Positions 6,134 through 13,836 of a DNA stretch of 30,582 bases are shown here, piece by piece. The stretch comes from an uncultured Candidatus Saccharibacteria bacterium. GTDB lineage: Bacteria > Patescibacteriota > Saccharimonadia > Saccharimonadales > Saccharimonadaceae. The stretch is from positions 1-30,582 of the forward strand of contig CARBES010000011.1 in the NCBI GenBank assembly GCA_948944455.1. Reading direction: 5' to 3'. Each line of letters begins with the position of its first letter. The stretch's first letter is position 1. The notes below the pieces were generated by a model, which had not been told where the DNA came from, did no database searches, and saw only the letters and a program-made list of their open reading frames with translations. Both the position numbers and the translations under genes were made by a program.

Positions 6134-8641
6134 ATGGATAGATATGACCCACTGAAAATCGAACAAAAATGGCAAAAAATCTGGGCTGAGACTAAGGCTT
6201 TTGCAGCTGGCTCGCTTGACGAAACTAAGCCAAAGAAATATCTTGCCGAGATGTTCCCGTACCCCTCTGGGGCTGGTCTTCATGTTGGTCACGTTCGTAA
6301 CTTTACTATCGTTGATGTTCTTGCTCGATTCTATACTCAGCAAGAAATAAACGTCTTGCGTCCCTTTGGCTATGATACTTTTGGTCTTCCGGCTGAAAAT
6401 TACGCGATTAAGACCGGTATTTCGCCACAATCGGCCACCGCGACGAACATTGCTAACTTCCGCAAGCAGGCTCAGAAACTTGGCTATGCTATCGACTGGG
6501 ACCGCGAAATTAACACTTCTGATCCAGAGTATTACAAGTGGACCCAGTGGTGCTTCCTCCAGCTTTATAAAGCTGGCCTCGCCTATCAAAAGGAGTCATA
6601 TCAATGGTGGTGCCCAGTTGACAAAACGGTGCTTGCGAACGAACAGGTCGAAAATGGTCATTGTTGGCGCTGTGGCCACGAAGTTGAAAAGAAAAAGATG
6701 AAACAGTGGTTCTTTAAGATCACCGACTACGCAGATGAATTACTTGAAGATATTGATCAGCTTGATTGGCCCGAGAAGATTAAGACTATGCAGAAAAACT
6801 GGATCGGTCGCAGTGAAGGTGCTACAGTTAAGTTTGCGGTAAAGACCTCGGGGAGGGGAACTGAGTCGGCTATTTCGAGGTCATCCGGAGACTCGGCTGA
6901 GGTTAAGCGCGACGACCCTGCGACGGCAGGCGTCGGCGACGCGGGCCGAGAAAAAGCCACTCAGCTTCCTTTTATTGAGGTCTTTACCACAAGGCCCGAC
7001 ACTATCTTCGGCGCGACCTTCCTCGTTCTTGCTCCCGAACATCCGCTGGTAAAGTCTCTAGTGAACGATAACACCCGCGAAAAAGTCGAAGAATATTGTA
7101 AGAACGCGATTAAGAAATCCGAAATCGAGCGCCAGGAAAACAAGGAAAAAACCGGCGTTTTCACCGGAAGTTATGCAAGAAACCCGGCCACCGGCAAGGA
7201 AATTCCTATCTGGGTGGCGGATTACGTCCTCATGGGCTACGGCACTGGCGCGATTATGGCCGTACCGTTCGGCGATGAGCGCGATTTTGAGTTCGCTGAG
7301 AAGTTTGATTTACCAGTGATTCAGATCATTGAAGCGCCCGACGACAGCCCTGAGCACAGCCGCTTCTATCAAGGCGAAGGCGTGATGGTAAACTCTGCCC
7401 AGTTTAACGGTGTTCGTAGCGAAGATGCACGTGAGCAGATCGTAGCCTGGCTTGAGCAGATTGGCGTCGGTCAACGCAAGGTAACTTACAAGATGCGCGA
7501 TTGGTTGATTTCGCGCCAGCGTTATTGGGGCTGCCCGATCCCAGTCGCTTACGATAAGGACGGTAACGTCCATCCGATTCCAGAAGACCAGCTCCCTGTT
7601 ATACACCCAGAAGTCAAGGATTATCAGCCAGATGATTCGGGACGTTCTCCGCTTGCGAAAGCTGAGGATTGGCTTAAGGTCACTCTGAAAGATGAAAATG
7701 GCGAAGAAATTGAATGTACACGCGAAACCGACACGCTCGACGGCTATGCTTGCTCGAGCTGGTACCTCTGGCGTTACGTCAGCCCGCACGACAAAAAAGC
7801 CGCATGGGACCAGGAAGCTATTAAATATTGGGCTCCGACCGATGTCTACGTTGGTGGCGATCACGCCGTGGCGCACCTCTTGTATGTGAGATTCTGGTGC
7901 AAGTTTTTCGCCGATCAGGGCTATCTGCCGTTCCGCGAACCAGTTAAGAAGTTACTCTATAACGGTTACATTAATGCTCCGGACGGTAAGAAGATGTCTA
8001 AGTCGAAAGGGAATGTCATTGACCCGCTTGAGGTTATTGATAGCGGCTATGGCGCCGATACGCTTCGCACTTATGAAATGTTCATCGGTCCCTATGACCA
8101 AGATGCGGCCTGGAACACTGAAGCAATTGGCGGGGTTTATCGTTTCTTAAATCGCTGCTGGACGCTCGGCTTTGGCGAGTTTAAGGATTCAGGCAACGAA
8201 GTCATCCGTAACAAAATGATCAAGAAAGTTACTGAAGATATTCATCGTAACAGCTTCAATACTGCGGTGGCCGCCTTGATGGAATATGTCAACGAGCTCT
8301 ACAAAGCTGGTGCCACGAAAGAAGATGTTATTGCGCTTGCTAAGATGCTTAAGCCGTTTGCGCCGCATCTCGCTAGCGAAATCCTCGAACACCTCGAAAG
8401 CGACGATATCTGGCCACGCTGGGATGAAAAATACCTCACCGAAGATGAGGTCGAGGTGGTTGTCCAGGTGAACGGCAAGCTCCGCGCAAAACTGATGGTC
8501 TCGACTGACTTCCTCGGCGACGAGGAAAAGCTGAAAGAGCTTGCGCTCGCCGACGCTAATGTCCAGAAATTCATCGCCGGTAAAGAAAACCGCAAGGTCA
8601 TCGTCCCCCGCGGTGCTAAGCTGGTGAATATTGTGGTCTAA
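6134..8641 (+). CDS. leuS: leucyl-tRNA synthetase
   Basis: 835-aa class Ia synthetase charging tRNA-Leu. The catalytic HIGH motif is HVGH (50-53) and the KMSKS motif is at 620-624. The zinc-ribbon-like segment with CPVD and CWRC is present. The CP1 editing domain carries the threonine-rich TTRPDTIFGATF (from 285) and GTGAIMAVPFGDERDF. MRDWLISRQRYWGCPIP and the C-terminal anticodon-binding and leucine-specific regions are present. The start at 6134 (MDRYDPLKIEQKW) is chosen because a -10 box sits 7 nt upstream and the family begins this way; the frame stays open upstream only because it runs antisense through cassette C1. Residues about 244-277 are encoded by a palindromic repeat inserted just before the editing domain and are not part of normal LeuRS. 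Confidence 0.97.
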   Translation: MDRYDPLKIEQKWQKIWAETKAFAAGSLDETKPKKYLAEMFPYPSGAGLHVGHVRNFTIVDVLARFYTQQEINVLRPFGYDTFGLPAENYAIKTGISPQSATATNIANFRKQAQKLGYAIDWDREINTSDPEYYKWTQWCFLQLYKAGLAYQKESYQWWCPVDKTVLANEQVENGHCWRCGHEVEKKKMKQWFFKITDYADELLEDIDQLDWPEKIKTMQKNWIGRSEGATVKFAVKTSGRGTESAISRSSGDSAEVKRDDPATAGVGDAGREKATQLPFIEVFTTRPDTIFGATFLVLAPEHPLVKSLVNDNTREKVEEYCKNAIKKSEIERQENKEKTGVFTGSYARNPATGKEIPIWVADYVLMGYGTGAIMAVPFGDERDFEFAEKFDLPVIQIIEAPDDSPEHSRFYQGEGVMVNSAQFNGVRSEDAREQIVAWLEQIGVGQRKVTYKMRDWLISRQRYWGCPIPVAYDKDGNVHPIPEDQLPVIHPEVKDYQPDDSGRSPLAKAEDWLKVTLKDENGEEIECTRETDTLDGYACSSWYLWRYVSPHDKKAAWDQEAIKYWAPTDVYVGGDHAVAHLLYVRFWCKFFADQGYLPFREPVKKLLYNGYINAPDGKKMSKSKGNVIDPLEVIDSGYGADTLRTYEMFIGPYDQDAAWNTEAIGGVYRFLNRCWTLGFGEFKDSGNEVIRNKMIKKVTEDIHRNSFNTAVAALMEYVNELYKAGATKEDVIALAKMLKPFAPHLASEILEHLESDDIWPRWDEKYLTEDEVEVVVQVNGKLRAKLMVSTDFLGDEEKLKELALADANVQKFIAGKENRKVIVPRGAKLVNIVV
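6861..6964. repeat. branched palindromic element inside leuS (copy 1)
   Basis: 104 bp. The outer arms CTGAGT-GGCT / AGCCACTCAG are complementary with one bulge. The core has a small hairpin (CTCGGCTGAG) and a longer one (CGACG-CCTGC / GCAGG-CGTCG). Core blocks TCGAGGTCATCC, GAGGTTAAGCGCG and GACGCGGGCCGAGAAA are shared with the copy at 13627-13742, and the layout with 10259-10359. It is read in frame as residues about 244-277 of LeuRS, a Ser/Asp/Arg/Ala-rich low-complexity segment. Confidence 0.8.
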
Positions 8642-8668
8642 AACCAAAATTAATTCACTGACAAAAGC

Positions 8669-8703
8669 AAAAAGGGCCTCCTATGGTGTCTGGAGACCCT
8701 TTT
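8669..8703. terminator. bidirectional intrinsic terminator between leuS and the 8769 gene
   Basis: Stem AAAAGGG-x-CTCC / GGAG-x-CCCTTTT with a 10-nt loop. T-runs are present on both strands (CCCTTTT on plus, CCCTTTTTGC on minus), which suits the convergent genes. Confidence 0.8.
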
Positions 8704-8768
8704 CCGATGTAAGGAACAAATACTAGTCTACAAAAATGGTTTTAGGCAATTATGCCCCAGTGAGTAGG

Positions 8769-9530
8769 TCAGCCGCCAGTTGCTGAAGTTGGCAGTTCAG
8801 GGCTGGTAAAATTCACCGCCGGAGCTGTAGTTATCGGTATCAGGAACTGACGGCTTGTAATACTGTTGACGGCGGACGGCCAGATGTACCTCGCGGACTC
8901 AAACAGCGTCTCGTACATATCGTCGATCTCTTCCGTGCTGAACTCCTCCATGATAAAATAGGGCGAGCTCAGGATCGGATCGGCCGTCAGCGGTTCAAGT
9001 GCGTCAAAGAATTCCTGGTAGTGCGGCTGTTTGCGGTAGTAGTGCGCGTGTGCCGCCAACTCGGCCGGCTCGATGGTGTAGATCTCGTCTTCCTTCCAGG
9101 GGAACATCTTGGTCAAAATCTCCCGCAGTGAGTAGACATTGTTGGAATCCTCGAGCTTGCCGTTCGGTGCCTGTTCCAGTTCCGACTCCAGCAGCTCCAG
9201 CCTCAGATCGAAATTGCGGACCTGGCCGATTTCTTGCAACAGCCAACCGATCTGGGTGGCTTTGTTGGGGTGAAAGGCCAGATAGTATCGGTCGGAAGCG
9301 GCGCTGTAAACGAGCTCCGGCGTAGCGTCCAAGTAGTCGGACGTGGCCGCCAACCAGTCCGTCTCACCCCAGTTCTCGCTGGAGTTCTCGGCCGTAGTTT
9401 TGGTCGGCGAGACGTCCTTCGTTGCGATTTCGGCCGCTGAAGCCATGCCACAGAGCGACATCACTAGCAAAACTGCCAGCAGTAAGGCGCTCAGGCGGGA
9501 TTTCCAGAGAAAGTTATGTATGTTTTTCAT
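8769..9530 (-). CDS. secreted protein of unknown function
   Basis: 253 aa. The N-terminus has a basic region, a hydrophobic core (ALLLAVLLVMSLCG) and an A-S-A-A site at about residues 30-33, a typical Sec signal peptide. No other membrane segment and no LPxTG motif are visible, so it is probably released or held non-covalently at the surface. The mature part is acidic and helical, with several Trp/Tyr residues. It ends in a Thr/Pro/Ser-rich tail. AAAGGTGA lies 6 nt before the ATG. The family is not recognised. It has its own promoter at 9626-9654 and shares a terminator with leuS. Confidence 0.75.
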   Translation of the reverse strand: MKNIHNFLWKSRLSALLLAVLLVMSLCGMASAAEIATKDVSPTKTTAENSSENWGETDWLAATSDYLDATPELVYSAASDRYYLAFHPNKATQIGWLLQEIGQVRNFDLRLELLESELEQAPNGKLEDSNNVYSLREILTKMFPWKEDEIYTIEPAELAAHAHYYRKQPHYQEFFDALEPLTADPILSSPYFIMEEFSTEEIDDMYETLFESARYIWPSAVNSITSRQFLIPITTAPAVNFTSPELPTSATGG

Positions 9531-9625
9531 GTGTCACCTTTCCTTTTTGTCGTGTGGTTGTCAGGTACGTAGACTAGTATTTTGAAATTGCAATTTGGCG
9601 ACCAAAAGTCACCGCCTATACTTAC

Positions 9626-9654
9626 ATTCTACAACTATATACATATTATGTCAA
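9626..9654 (-). promoter_or_regulatory. SigA-type promoter for the secreted protein gene
   Basis: Minus strand TTGACA, 17-bp spacer, TAGAAT; leader about 90 nt. The leader contains GGTGAC-TTTT-GGTCGCC, a possible small hairpin. Confidence 0.7.
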
Positions 9655-9715
9655 CTGCTACAAGGCGCGCCCGCAAACCAGTTTGTGATTTTTACCCTTC
9701 TTAATCTTCCCTTGA

Positions 9716-9925
9716 TTACTCTATGGCTAGACAACGGAGGGGATGGCCAAAACTTTTATAATCGCCAGAAACAACTGAAACGTTGTCGTAGTTAATCCAA
9801 AGAGACCCAGAATACCCACCATAACCAAAGCTGCTCCACGAACGGCTAATTGCCACAGCGCTATTTAACCCTACACCGCCTAGAGACTCTTGATCAGAAT
9901 CATTCGTTGCCCCGCTGCGGACGAA
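9716..9925 (-). other. silent FISUMP C-terminal cassette C2
   Basis: 69 codons plus stop on the minus strand, from FVRSG to GHPLRCLAIE-stop, with a different centre (SRSWSSFGYGGYSGSLW). A TGA lies in frame upstream of KLGAGFVRSG, inside the spacer hairpin. No start or promoter. It forms a divergent pair with C3: the two 5' boxes face each other across a 49-bp spacer. Confidence 0.8.
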
Positions 9926-9974
9926 ACCCGCTCCCAGTTTTCAAAAAAATGGGAGCACAAAATTTGTACTTTTC
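9926..9974. repeat. conserved hairpin spacer between divergent cassettes C2 and C3
   Basis: Stem GCTCCCA (9930-9936) / TGGGAGC (9950-9956) around an A/T-rich loop. It is flanked outside by the inverted 5' cassette boxes CCGCTGCGGACGAA and TTCGTCTGCAGCGG, so the region from about 9912 to 9987 can form a large cruciform. The spacer at 29342-29387 is nearly the same sequence. Confidence 0.75.
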
Positions 9975-10187
9975 TTCGTCTGCAGCGGGCAAAGTACTCC
10001 TGATAAGGCGTGGTATGGCAGTGGCGCAATTAGCGTTGGTGAATATGTATTGTCTAGAACTAATCGAGGTCAAATCGATAATAATATCTTGCAAGCGGTG
10101 AGTTTAGACGTAAATGGCACTAATGTATACAGTTATAACAATCCACGCTTTTCCGGCTTCTCCCTCCGTTGTCTAGCCATAGAGTAA
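9975..10187 (+). other. silent FISUMP C-terminal cassette C3
   Basis: 70 codons plus stop on the plus strand, from FVCSG (one base change from FVRSG) to GFSLRCLAIE-stop. The centre is unlike the other cassettes (Asn-rich, AVSLDVNGTNVYSY). No start codon, ribosome-binding site or promoter. The conserved 3' box continues past the stop as TAATCAAGGGAGGATGAAGA. A palindromic element follows 71 bp later. Confidence 0.8.
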
Positions 10188-10258
10188 TCAAGGGAGGATG
10201 AAGAAATCAAACAAAAGGGAATAATGAAAATATGTTTCTGATTGTTTCTAAAGCAAGT

Positions 10259-10359
10259 CTACTGTTCTCTACGAGAGGATCCGGAGGCTCGGCCGAGGAA
10301 GAGCGGCGCGACCCTGTAACGACAGGCGTCGCGAACGCGCCTCGAGGAGAGAACAGTAG
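10259..10359. repeat. branched palindromic element, intergenic (copy 2)
   Basis: 101 bp with perfect 12-bp outer arms CTACTGTTCTCT / AGAGAACAGTAG. Inside are CTCGGCCGAG and the hairpin GCGAC-CCTGT / ACAGG-CGTCGC. Core blocks resemble the copies at 6861 and 13627 (GAGGATCCGGAG, GCGCGACCCTG, GACAGGCGTCGC). The outer arms are unrelated to those of the other copies. Confidence 0.8.
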
Positions 10360-10418
10360 GCCTATTACCCTAGAACATAAAATTACCACGGTTTTTCCTT
10401 ATCTCGTATGATTATATA

Positions 10419-10447
10419 TTGACAAAACTGCAAATCTATGCTACAAT
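10419..10447 (+). promoter_or_regulatory. SigA-type promoter for the 4-TM protein gene
   Basis: TTGACA, 17-bp spacer ending in TATGC, TACAAT. It gives a leader of about 110 nt before the ATG at 10566. Confidence 0.8.
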
Positions 10448-10565
10448 GGTAGCAATGAGTCCTGTTTTCGCGTAGTAATGCGCTAAATATAGATTAGTAC
10501 CTTGCGAGTATAGATCTTGTCGATAACCCGAAAATCCATAATTATCAGAAGAGGAGATGTTATTC

Positions 10566-11240
10566 ATGAATGTTCCTAACTTTCTTTCCACCCAACTTGC
10601 CACTCAAAACGCTCTGCGCAGTAGCAGGCGTGGCTTGACCCCTCCCGAAGATGATCCTGACATGGATGGCGCTACCTCTCTGGTAGACGACCTGAGAAGG
10701 AACAGGGTTCCCTATTGGATCTGGGCGACCTGCGATATGTTACTGATTTTATTCTACGGTCTGATGTGCAACGATGAGTTTCGACAGGCGCAACTGTCTC
10801 AACTTTGGCTGGTTGCCCTGACTGCGGCCTGCCTCTGTAGTATCGTGCTGGGCGAGCGCGCTATTGTCGGTTCTTTGCGCTATCTTTGTCGAGAACTCCC
10901 GGAGCGTCTTCGCGACCTAGATGCTGATGAGCGTACTAGGCGTTATCGTCGGAGCTGCCTCTGTGGCATCCTGTCTGCTCTGGCTCACCCCGCTACGATC
11001 GCATTTGCAATCTGGCTGGCCATTCGGCTCAAGCATCCTCGTGATCTCTTTCCGCCCATCGTACCGCTTATGTTTACACTAGTCCTGCTTTTACTGGCAA
11101 TAATGCGTCTCTTTCTCCTGGCGCGCACGGCTTTTTATATCCGCCGCACGACCAAATGGTGGGAAGAGGAGCTTGAGGACGACCCGCACCTCACCTTTGA
11201 GGAATATGCTCGCACCCCGATCGGTTACGAGGACGATTAA
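10566..11240 (+). CDS. four-helix membrane protein, unknown function
   Basis: 224 aa. The start at 10566 (MNVPNFLSTQ) is 9 nt downstream of AGAGGAG; the in-frame ATG at 10557 abuts that site and is less likely. Four hydrophobic segments are visible at about residues 52-70, 80-100, 137-160 and 165-190. Between helices 2 and 3 is a charged loop (RDLDADERTRRYRR), and the C-terminus is acidic. No signal peptide or known catalytic motif is seen, and the family is not recognised. It is a monocistronic gene with a strong promoter and a strong terminator. Confidence 0.75.
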   Translation: MNVPNFLSTQLATQNALRSSRRGLTPPEDDPDMDGATSLVDDLRRNRVPYWIWATCDMLLILFYGLMCNDEFRQAQLSQLWLVALTAACLCSIVLGERAIVGSLRYLCRELPERLRDLDADERTRRYRRSCLCGILSALAHPATIAFAIWLAIRLKHPRDLFPPIVPLMFTLVLLLLAIMRLFLLARTAFYIRRTTKWWEEELEDDPHLTFEEYARTPIGYEDD

Positions 11241-11302
11241 ACAGAGATATATCCTGTATAGCTGTTGATCCTATCTTGCAAGATCTAAGGCTCACTACCC
11301 TA

Positions 11303-11331
11303 AGCGCCCTTCTTTGAAGGGCGCTGTTTTT
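11303..11331 (+). terminator. intrinsic terminator of the 4-TM protein gene
   Basis: 10-bp perfect stem AGCGCCCTTC / GAAGGGCGCT with a TTT loop, then GTTTTT. From here to the promoter at 11569 the DNA is AT-rich and holds no gene I can support, only a TTCAGGA / TCCTGAA inverted repeat at 11344-11368. Confidence 0.85.
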
Positions 11332-11568
11332 ATAGCCACGAACTTCAGGAAAGCAAGAAAATCCTGAATTATGCAAGCATTATACCGTCATAAAACTCTA
11401 TCATTGCTATCATTATAACACCATGATAAGACATAAAATTAGTATTGAATGTCCAAAATAAGGCTAAATTTTAGTTGAACTTAACCGTTTTTACCTCAGT
11501 TATTATAAAACACTACCCCTATAAAACGTTTATTCTTGACCATAATATACAAAATACCATAAAAAGTA

Positions 11569-11597
11569 TTGACAAAATAGAATATATGTGCTAAAAT
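11569..11597 (+). promoter_or_regulatory. SigA-type promoter for the LPxTG surface protein
   Basis: TTGACA, 17-bp spacer ending in TGTGC, TAAAAT. It drives a leader of about 140 nt. Confidence 0.8.
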
Positions 11598-11619
11598 GAC
11601 CTTATGACCTGGAAAAGTA

Positions 11620-11716
11620 CCCACAGGGAGAAACTCCAGCGTCACGAGGCGAGATAATTGGCTAGAGAGAAGCCTAGGCCTCGAGCTAGTGAAGCCCCAA
11701 AAGCTGATCTGGTGGG
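11620..11716 (+). ncRNA. structured 5' leader RNA upstream of the surface protein
   Basis: Nested pairings seen by eye: CCCAC (11620-11624) with GTGGG (11712-11716); CAGC (11637-11640) with GCTG (11703-11706); TCAC (11642-11645) with GTGA (11689-11692); GAGGC (11646-11650) with GCCTC (11678-11682); apical GGCT (11660-11663) with AGCC (11671-11674). A side hairpin GGAG-AAA-CTCC sits at 11627-11637, mutually exclusive at C11637 with the CAGC pairing. The fold ends 14 nt before the AAGGAG at 11729. It matches no riboswitch class I can name. Confidence 0.5.
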
Positions 11717-11741
11717 AAAAGTTAATAAAAGGAGAATACTA

Positions 11742-13505
11742 ATGCGTAAAGCAATTAAGACTACCCTCACGCTGGCTGCTAGTGCAGCAATGGTGGCGGG
11801 CGCGTTCGCGACTCCGTCATTAGTGTCAGCATGGGGTGATAATACCGGTGGTCGTCGTAGTTACACCATCGACCAAATTAATCACGGAGCTCTCGGTAAC
11901 AAGATTACCTTTAACTCCATTAGCGACAGCACTATCGGCGATGAGAAAAACTTCGTCGGTGCACGCGAATATACGGGTATCGACTCGGGTAAATATAACG
12001 TTTGGAACGGTAATAATATTACAGTTCAGGACGGTAAAGAATACCTGATTCGTCTCTACGTACATAACAATAACCCATGGGGTACGGATGCCGTCGCCAA
12101 GAATACGAAGGTGGCTTTCAATATCCCAACCGATTCCTCTACTCGCGTTCAGGTAAATGGCTTTATCACTTCTGATAATGCTACGCCGAGCAAGTACTGG
12201 GATTATGTCAACTTTAATAGCGACCAGCTCTTCCACCTTGAATATGTCTATGGCTCGGCTTTGATCGAGAATAACGGCATTGGTAAGAATGGTGGTCGCC
12301 AGCTTAGCGACGAAATCGTCACTAAAGCTGCTTCGAACAACGGTACTCTTATCGGATATAGTCAACTTGATGGCAATATCCCTGGCTGTTACCAGTACGC
12401 TAGTTACATTACGATTCGAGTAAAGGCGGTTTTCGACAAGCCAACTACGAATCCGAATGCTGGTTATACAATAACCCAGAAGGTTCGTGCCTCGAAAGAT
12501 GGCGAGCCATGGAGTACGAAAATTAACGCTAAGGTTGGCGACAAGGTTGATTTTCAGTTGACCTACCTCAACACTAGCGCTGCAACCCAAAACAACGTAA
12601 TGATCCGCGCACAATTGCCAAGCAACTTGCGTTATGTCCCTGGTACTACCAAGATCTATAACGTGAAGTATAATGGTTCGACTTTGAGTGACGGTATTAC
12701 TACTACCGGTGTTAATATCGGTAACTATACGGCAAATTCGAACGCTTATGTCCGCTTTACTGCAGAAGTCGTCGACGATAATCTCGCTGATGGCTCCAAC
12801 ACTCTCGTGATGTGGGGTAAAGGCGGCGTCGGTCAAACGACTTTGAACGATTACGCTGCAGTAGTGGTTCAAAAATCTGCACCAGATCCAGTTAACCCAC
12901 AGGGTAAGGAATATAGCGTGAAGGTTAACTATCTCTACGCTGATGGTAGCAAGGCGGCGGAACCTTACGAAGGTAAGTTCCAGGAAGGTGATAACTTCCG
13001 TATTGAATCGCCAATTCTCTATGGCTATACGGCTAGCTCGAACATCATTAGCGGTGTTGTAGCTAAGCAAAACCTTGAGTTTAAGGTAGTTTATACGAAA
13101 GATCAGGCACCGACCGATCCGGAAGCAGAAGATCGCACCGTTACGATTAAGTATGTCTATGCTAAAGACGGTAGCCAGGCTGCGCCAGATTACGTGCAGA
13201 CCGCTAAGCCAGGAACCCAGTTTAACGTGGTTTCTCCAGCTATTACCGGCTACGTCGCGGACTACGAGGTTGTAAGCGGCACCCTTGGTAATCAAGATCT
13301 CATCTATACCGTAACTTATAGCGCTGAGAAATTTGATGATCCAATCATTCACCCAAGCACTCCAGATCCAACTCCAAGTACACCAGAACCAGGAACTAAG
13401 CTTCCTTCGACTGGTCCGGAAGCGATCATGGGTAGCATTATGGGTATCGGTTCGATCGCTACGGCCGCAGGCTACTACATTTCTAGCCGCCGCGCGCTCA
13501 AATAA
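11742..13505 (+). CDS. LPxTG-anchored surface protein with DUF11-like and MucBP domains
   Basis: 587 aa. Sec signal peptide at 1-30 (ending SLVSA). Residues about 31-235 form a beta-rich N-terminal domain typical of CPR surface proteins. About 240-375 is a DUF11-like repeat (KVGDKVDFQLTYLNTS, then LPSNLRYVPGTTK). About 390-450 and 465-527 are two MucBP-like repeats (VKVNYLYADGS; VTIKYVYAKDGS; GYTASS and GYVADY). A Pro/Thr/Ser linker follows, then LPSTG at 554-558, a hydrophobic helix and RRALK, a class A sortase signal. It is therefore predicted to be a cell-wall-linked adhesin, perhaps for host-cell contact (inference). The start at 11742 follows AAGGAG and gives the complete signal peptide; the frame upstream runs through the structured leader. 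Confidence 0.9.
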   Translation: MRKAIKTTLTLAASAAMVAGAFATPSLVSAWGDNTGGRRSYTIDQINHGALGNKITFNSISDSTIGDEKNFVGAREYTGIDSGKYNVWNGNNITVQDGKEYLIRLYVHNNNPWGTDAVAKNTKVAFNIPTDSSTRVQVNGFITSDNATPSKYWDYVNFNSDQLFHLEYVYGSALIENNGIGKNGGRQLSDEIVTKAASNNGTLIGYSQLDGNIPGCYQYASYITIRVKAVFDKPTTNPNAGYTITQKVRASKDGEPWSTKINAKVGDKVDFQLTYLNTSAATQNNVMIRAQLPSNLRYVPGTTKIYNVKYNGSTLSDGITTTGVNIGNYTANSNAYVRFTAEVVDDNLADGSNTLVMWGKGGVGQTTLNDYAAVVVQKSAPDPVNPQGKEYSVKVNYLYADGSKAAEPYEGKFQEGDNFRIESPILYGYTASSNIISGVVAKQNLEFKVVYTKDQAPTDPEAEDRTVTIKYVYAKDGSQAAPDYVQTAKPGTQFNVVSPAITGYVADYEVVSGTLGNQDLIYTVTYSAEKFDDPIIHPSTPDPTPSTPEPGTKLPSTGPEAIMGSIMGIGSIATAAGYYISSRRALK

Positions 13506-13522
13506 TAACAATCTAAGTTTAG

Positions 13523-13548
13523 AAAACACCCCCATACGGGGGTGTTTT
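13523..13548 (+). terminator. intrinsic terminator of the surface protein gene
   Basis: Perfect stem AAAACACCCCC / GGGGGTGTTTT with a 4-nt ATAC loop. Confidence 0.9.
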
Positions 13549-13626
13549 CGTAGGGGGATAAGGCTTCTTCTAGCTTATGAAATTGCTTTGACAAGAGATC
13601 TTTTGTGTGCTGCCCCGCAGTGGGCC

Positions 13627-13742
13627 GGTGGCATAATTGGACTTTTCGAGGTCATCCAGAGCCTGCGGGTGAGGTTAAGCGCGCCATACCCGTGATGACG
13701 GGATATGGCGACGCGGGCCGAGAAAAGTTTGGTTATGCCACC
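13627..13742. repeat. branched palindromic element, intergenic (copy 3)
   Basis: 116 bp. Outer arms GGTGGCATAA / TTATGCCACC continue imperfectly through ACTTTTC / GAAAAGT. The core shares TTTCGAGGTCATCC, GAGGTTAAGCGCG and GCGACGCGGGCCGAGAAAA with the copy in leuS. The second inner hairpin is CCATA-CCC / GGG-ATATGG, a different sequence but the same position, so the pairing is kept while bases change. Confidence 0.8.
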
Positions 13743-13774
13743 AGTCGATTTCGAAGCGGTCACGAAAATAACTC

Positions 13775-13803
13775 TTGTAATAGACGACATATTGTGCTAA
13801 AAT
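13775..13803 (+). promoter_or_regulatory. SigA-type promoter for the rpmF-nusB-NUDIX-rnc operon
   Basis: TTGTAA, 17-bp spacer ending in TGTGC, TAAAAT. It lies 32 bp after palindromic copy 3. Confidence 0.75.
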
Positions 13804-13836
13804 TAGATAAGAATTTTTATATAATTAAGGAGCATT

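Noticed and set aside
7310..7876. 188-codon antisense frame within leuS
   Set aside because: Shadow of a well-conserved synthetase, with no start signals.
9926..9974. Cassette spacer hairpin as an ordinary terminator
   Set aside because: The T-run lies in the loop, not after the stem, and there is no gene upstream to terminate in either direction.
9900..10094. 64-codon minus-strand frame with the sequence KTGSGFRPQRGNE
   Set aside because: It reads cassette DNA in the wrong frame; the correct frame gives FVRSG.
5873..10187. Cassettes as template/variable repeats of a diversity-generating retroelement
   Set aside because: FISUMP-like lectin folds are common DGR targets, but the cassettes differ in length and at all bases, not just adenines, there are several rather than one template, and no reverse transcriptase is in the window.
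11658..11741. N-terminal extension of the surface protein
   Set aside because: It runs through the structured leader, and would bury the signal peptide; AAGGAG and the signal peptide fix the start at 11742.
11826..13535. 569-codon open frame antisense to the LPxTG surface gene
   Set aside because: No ribosome-binding site, promoter or recognisable domain; the plus-strand gene has a signal peptide, domain repeats and sortase motif, so the antisense frame is a by-product of codon bias.
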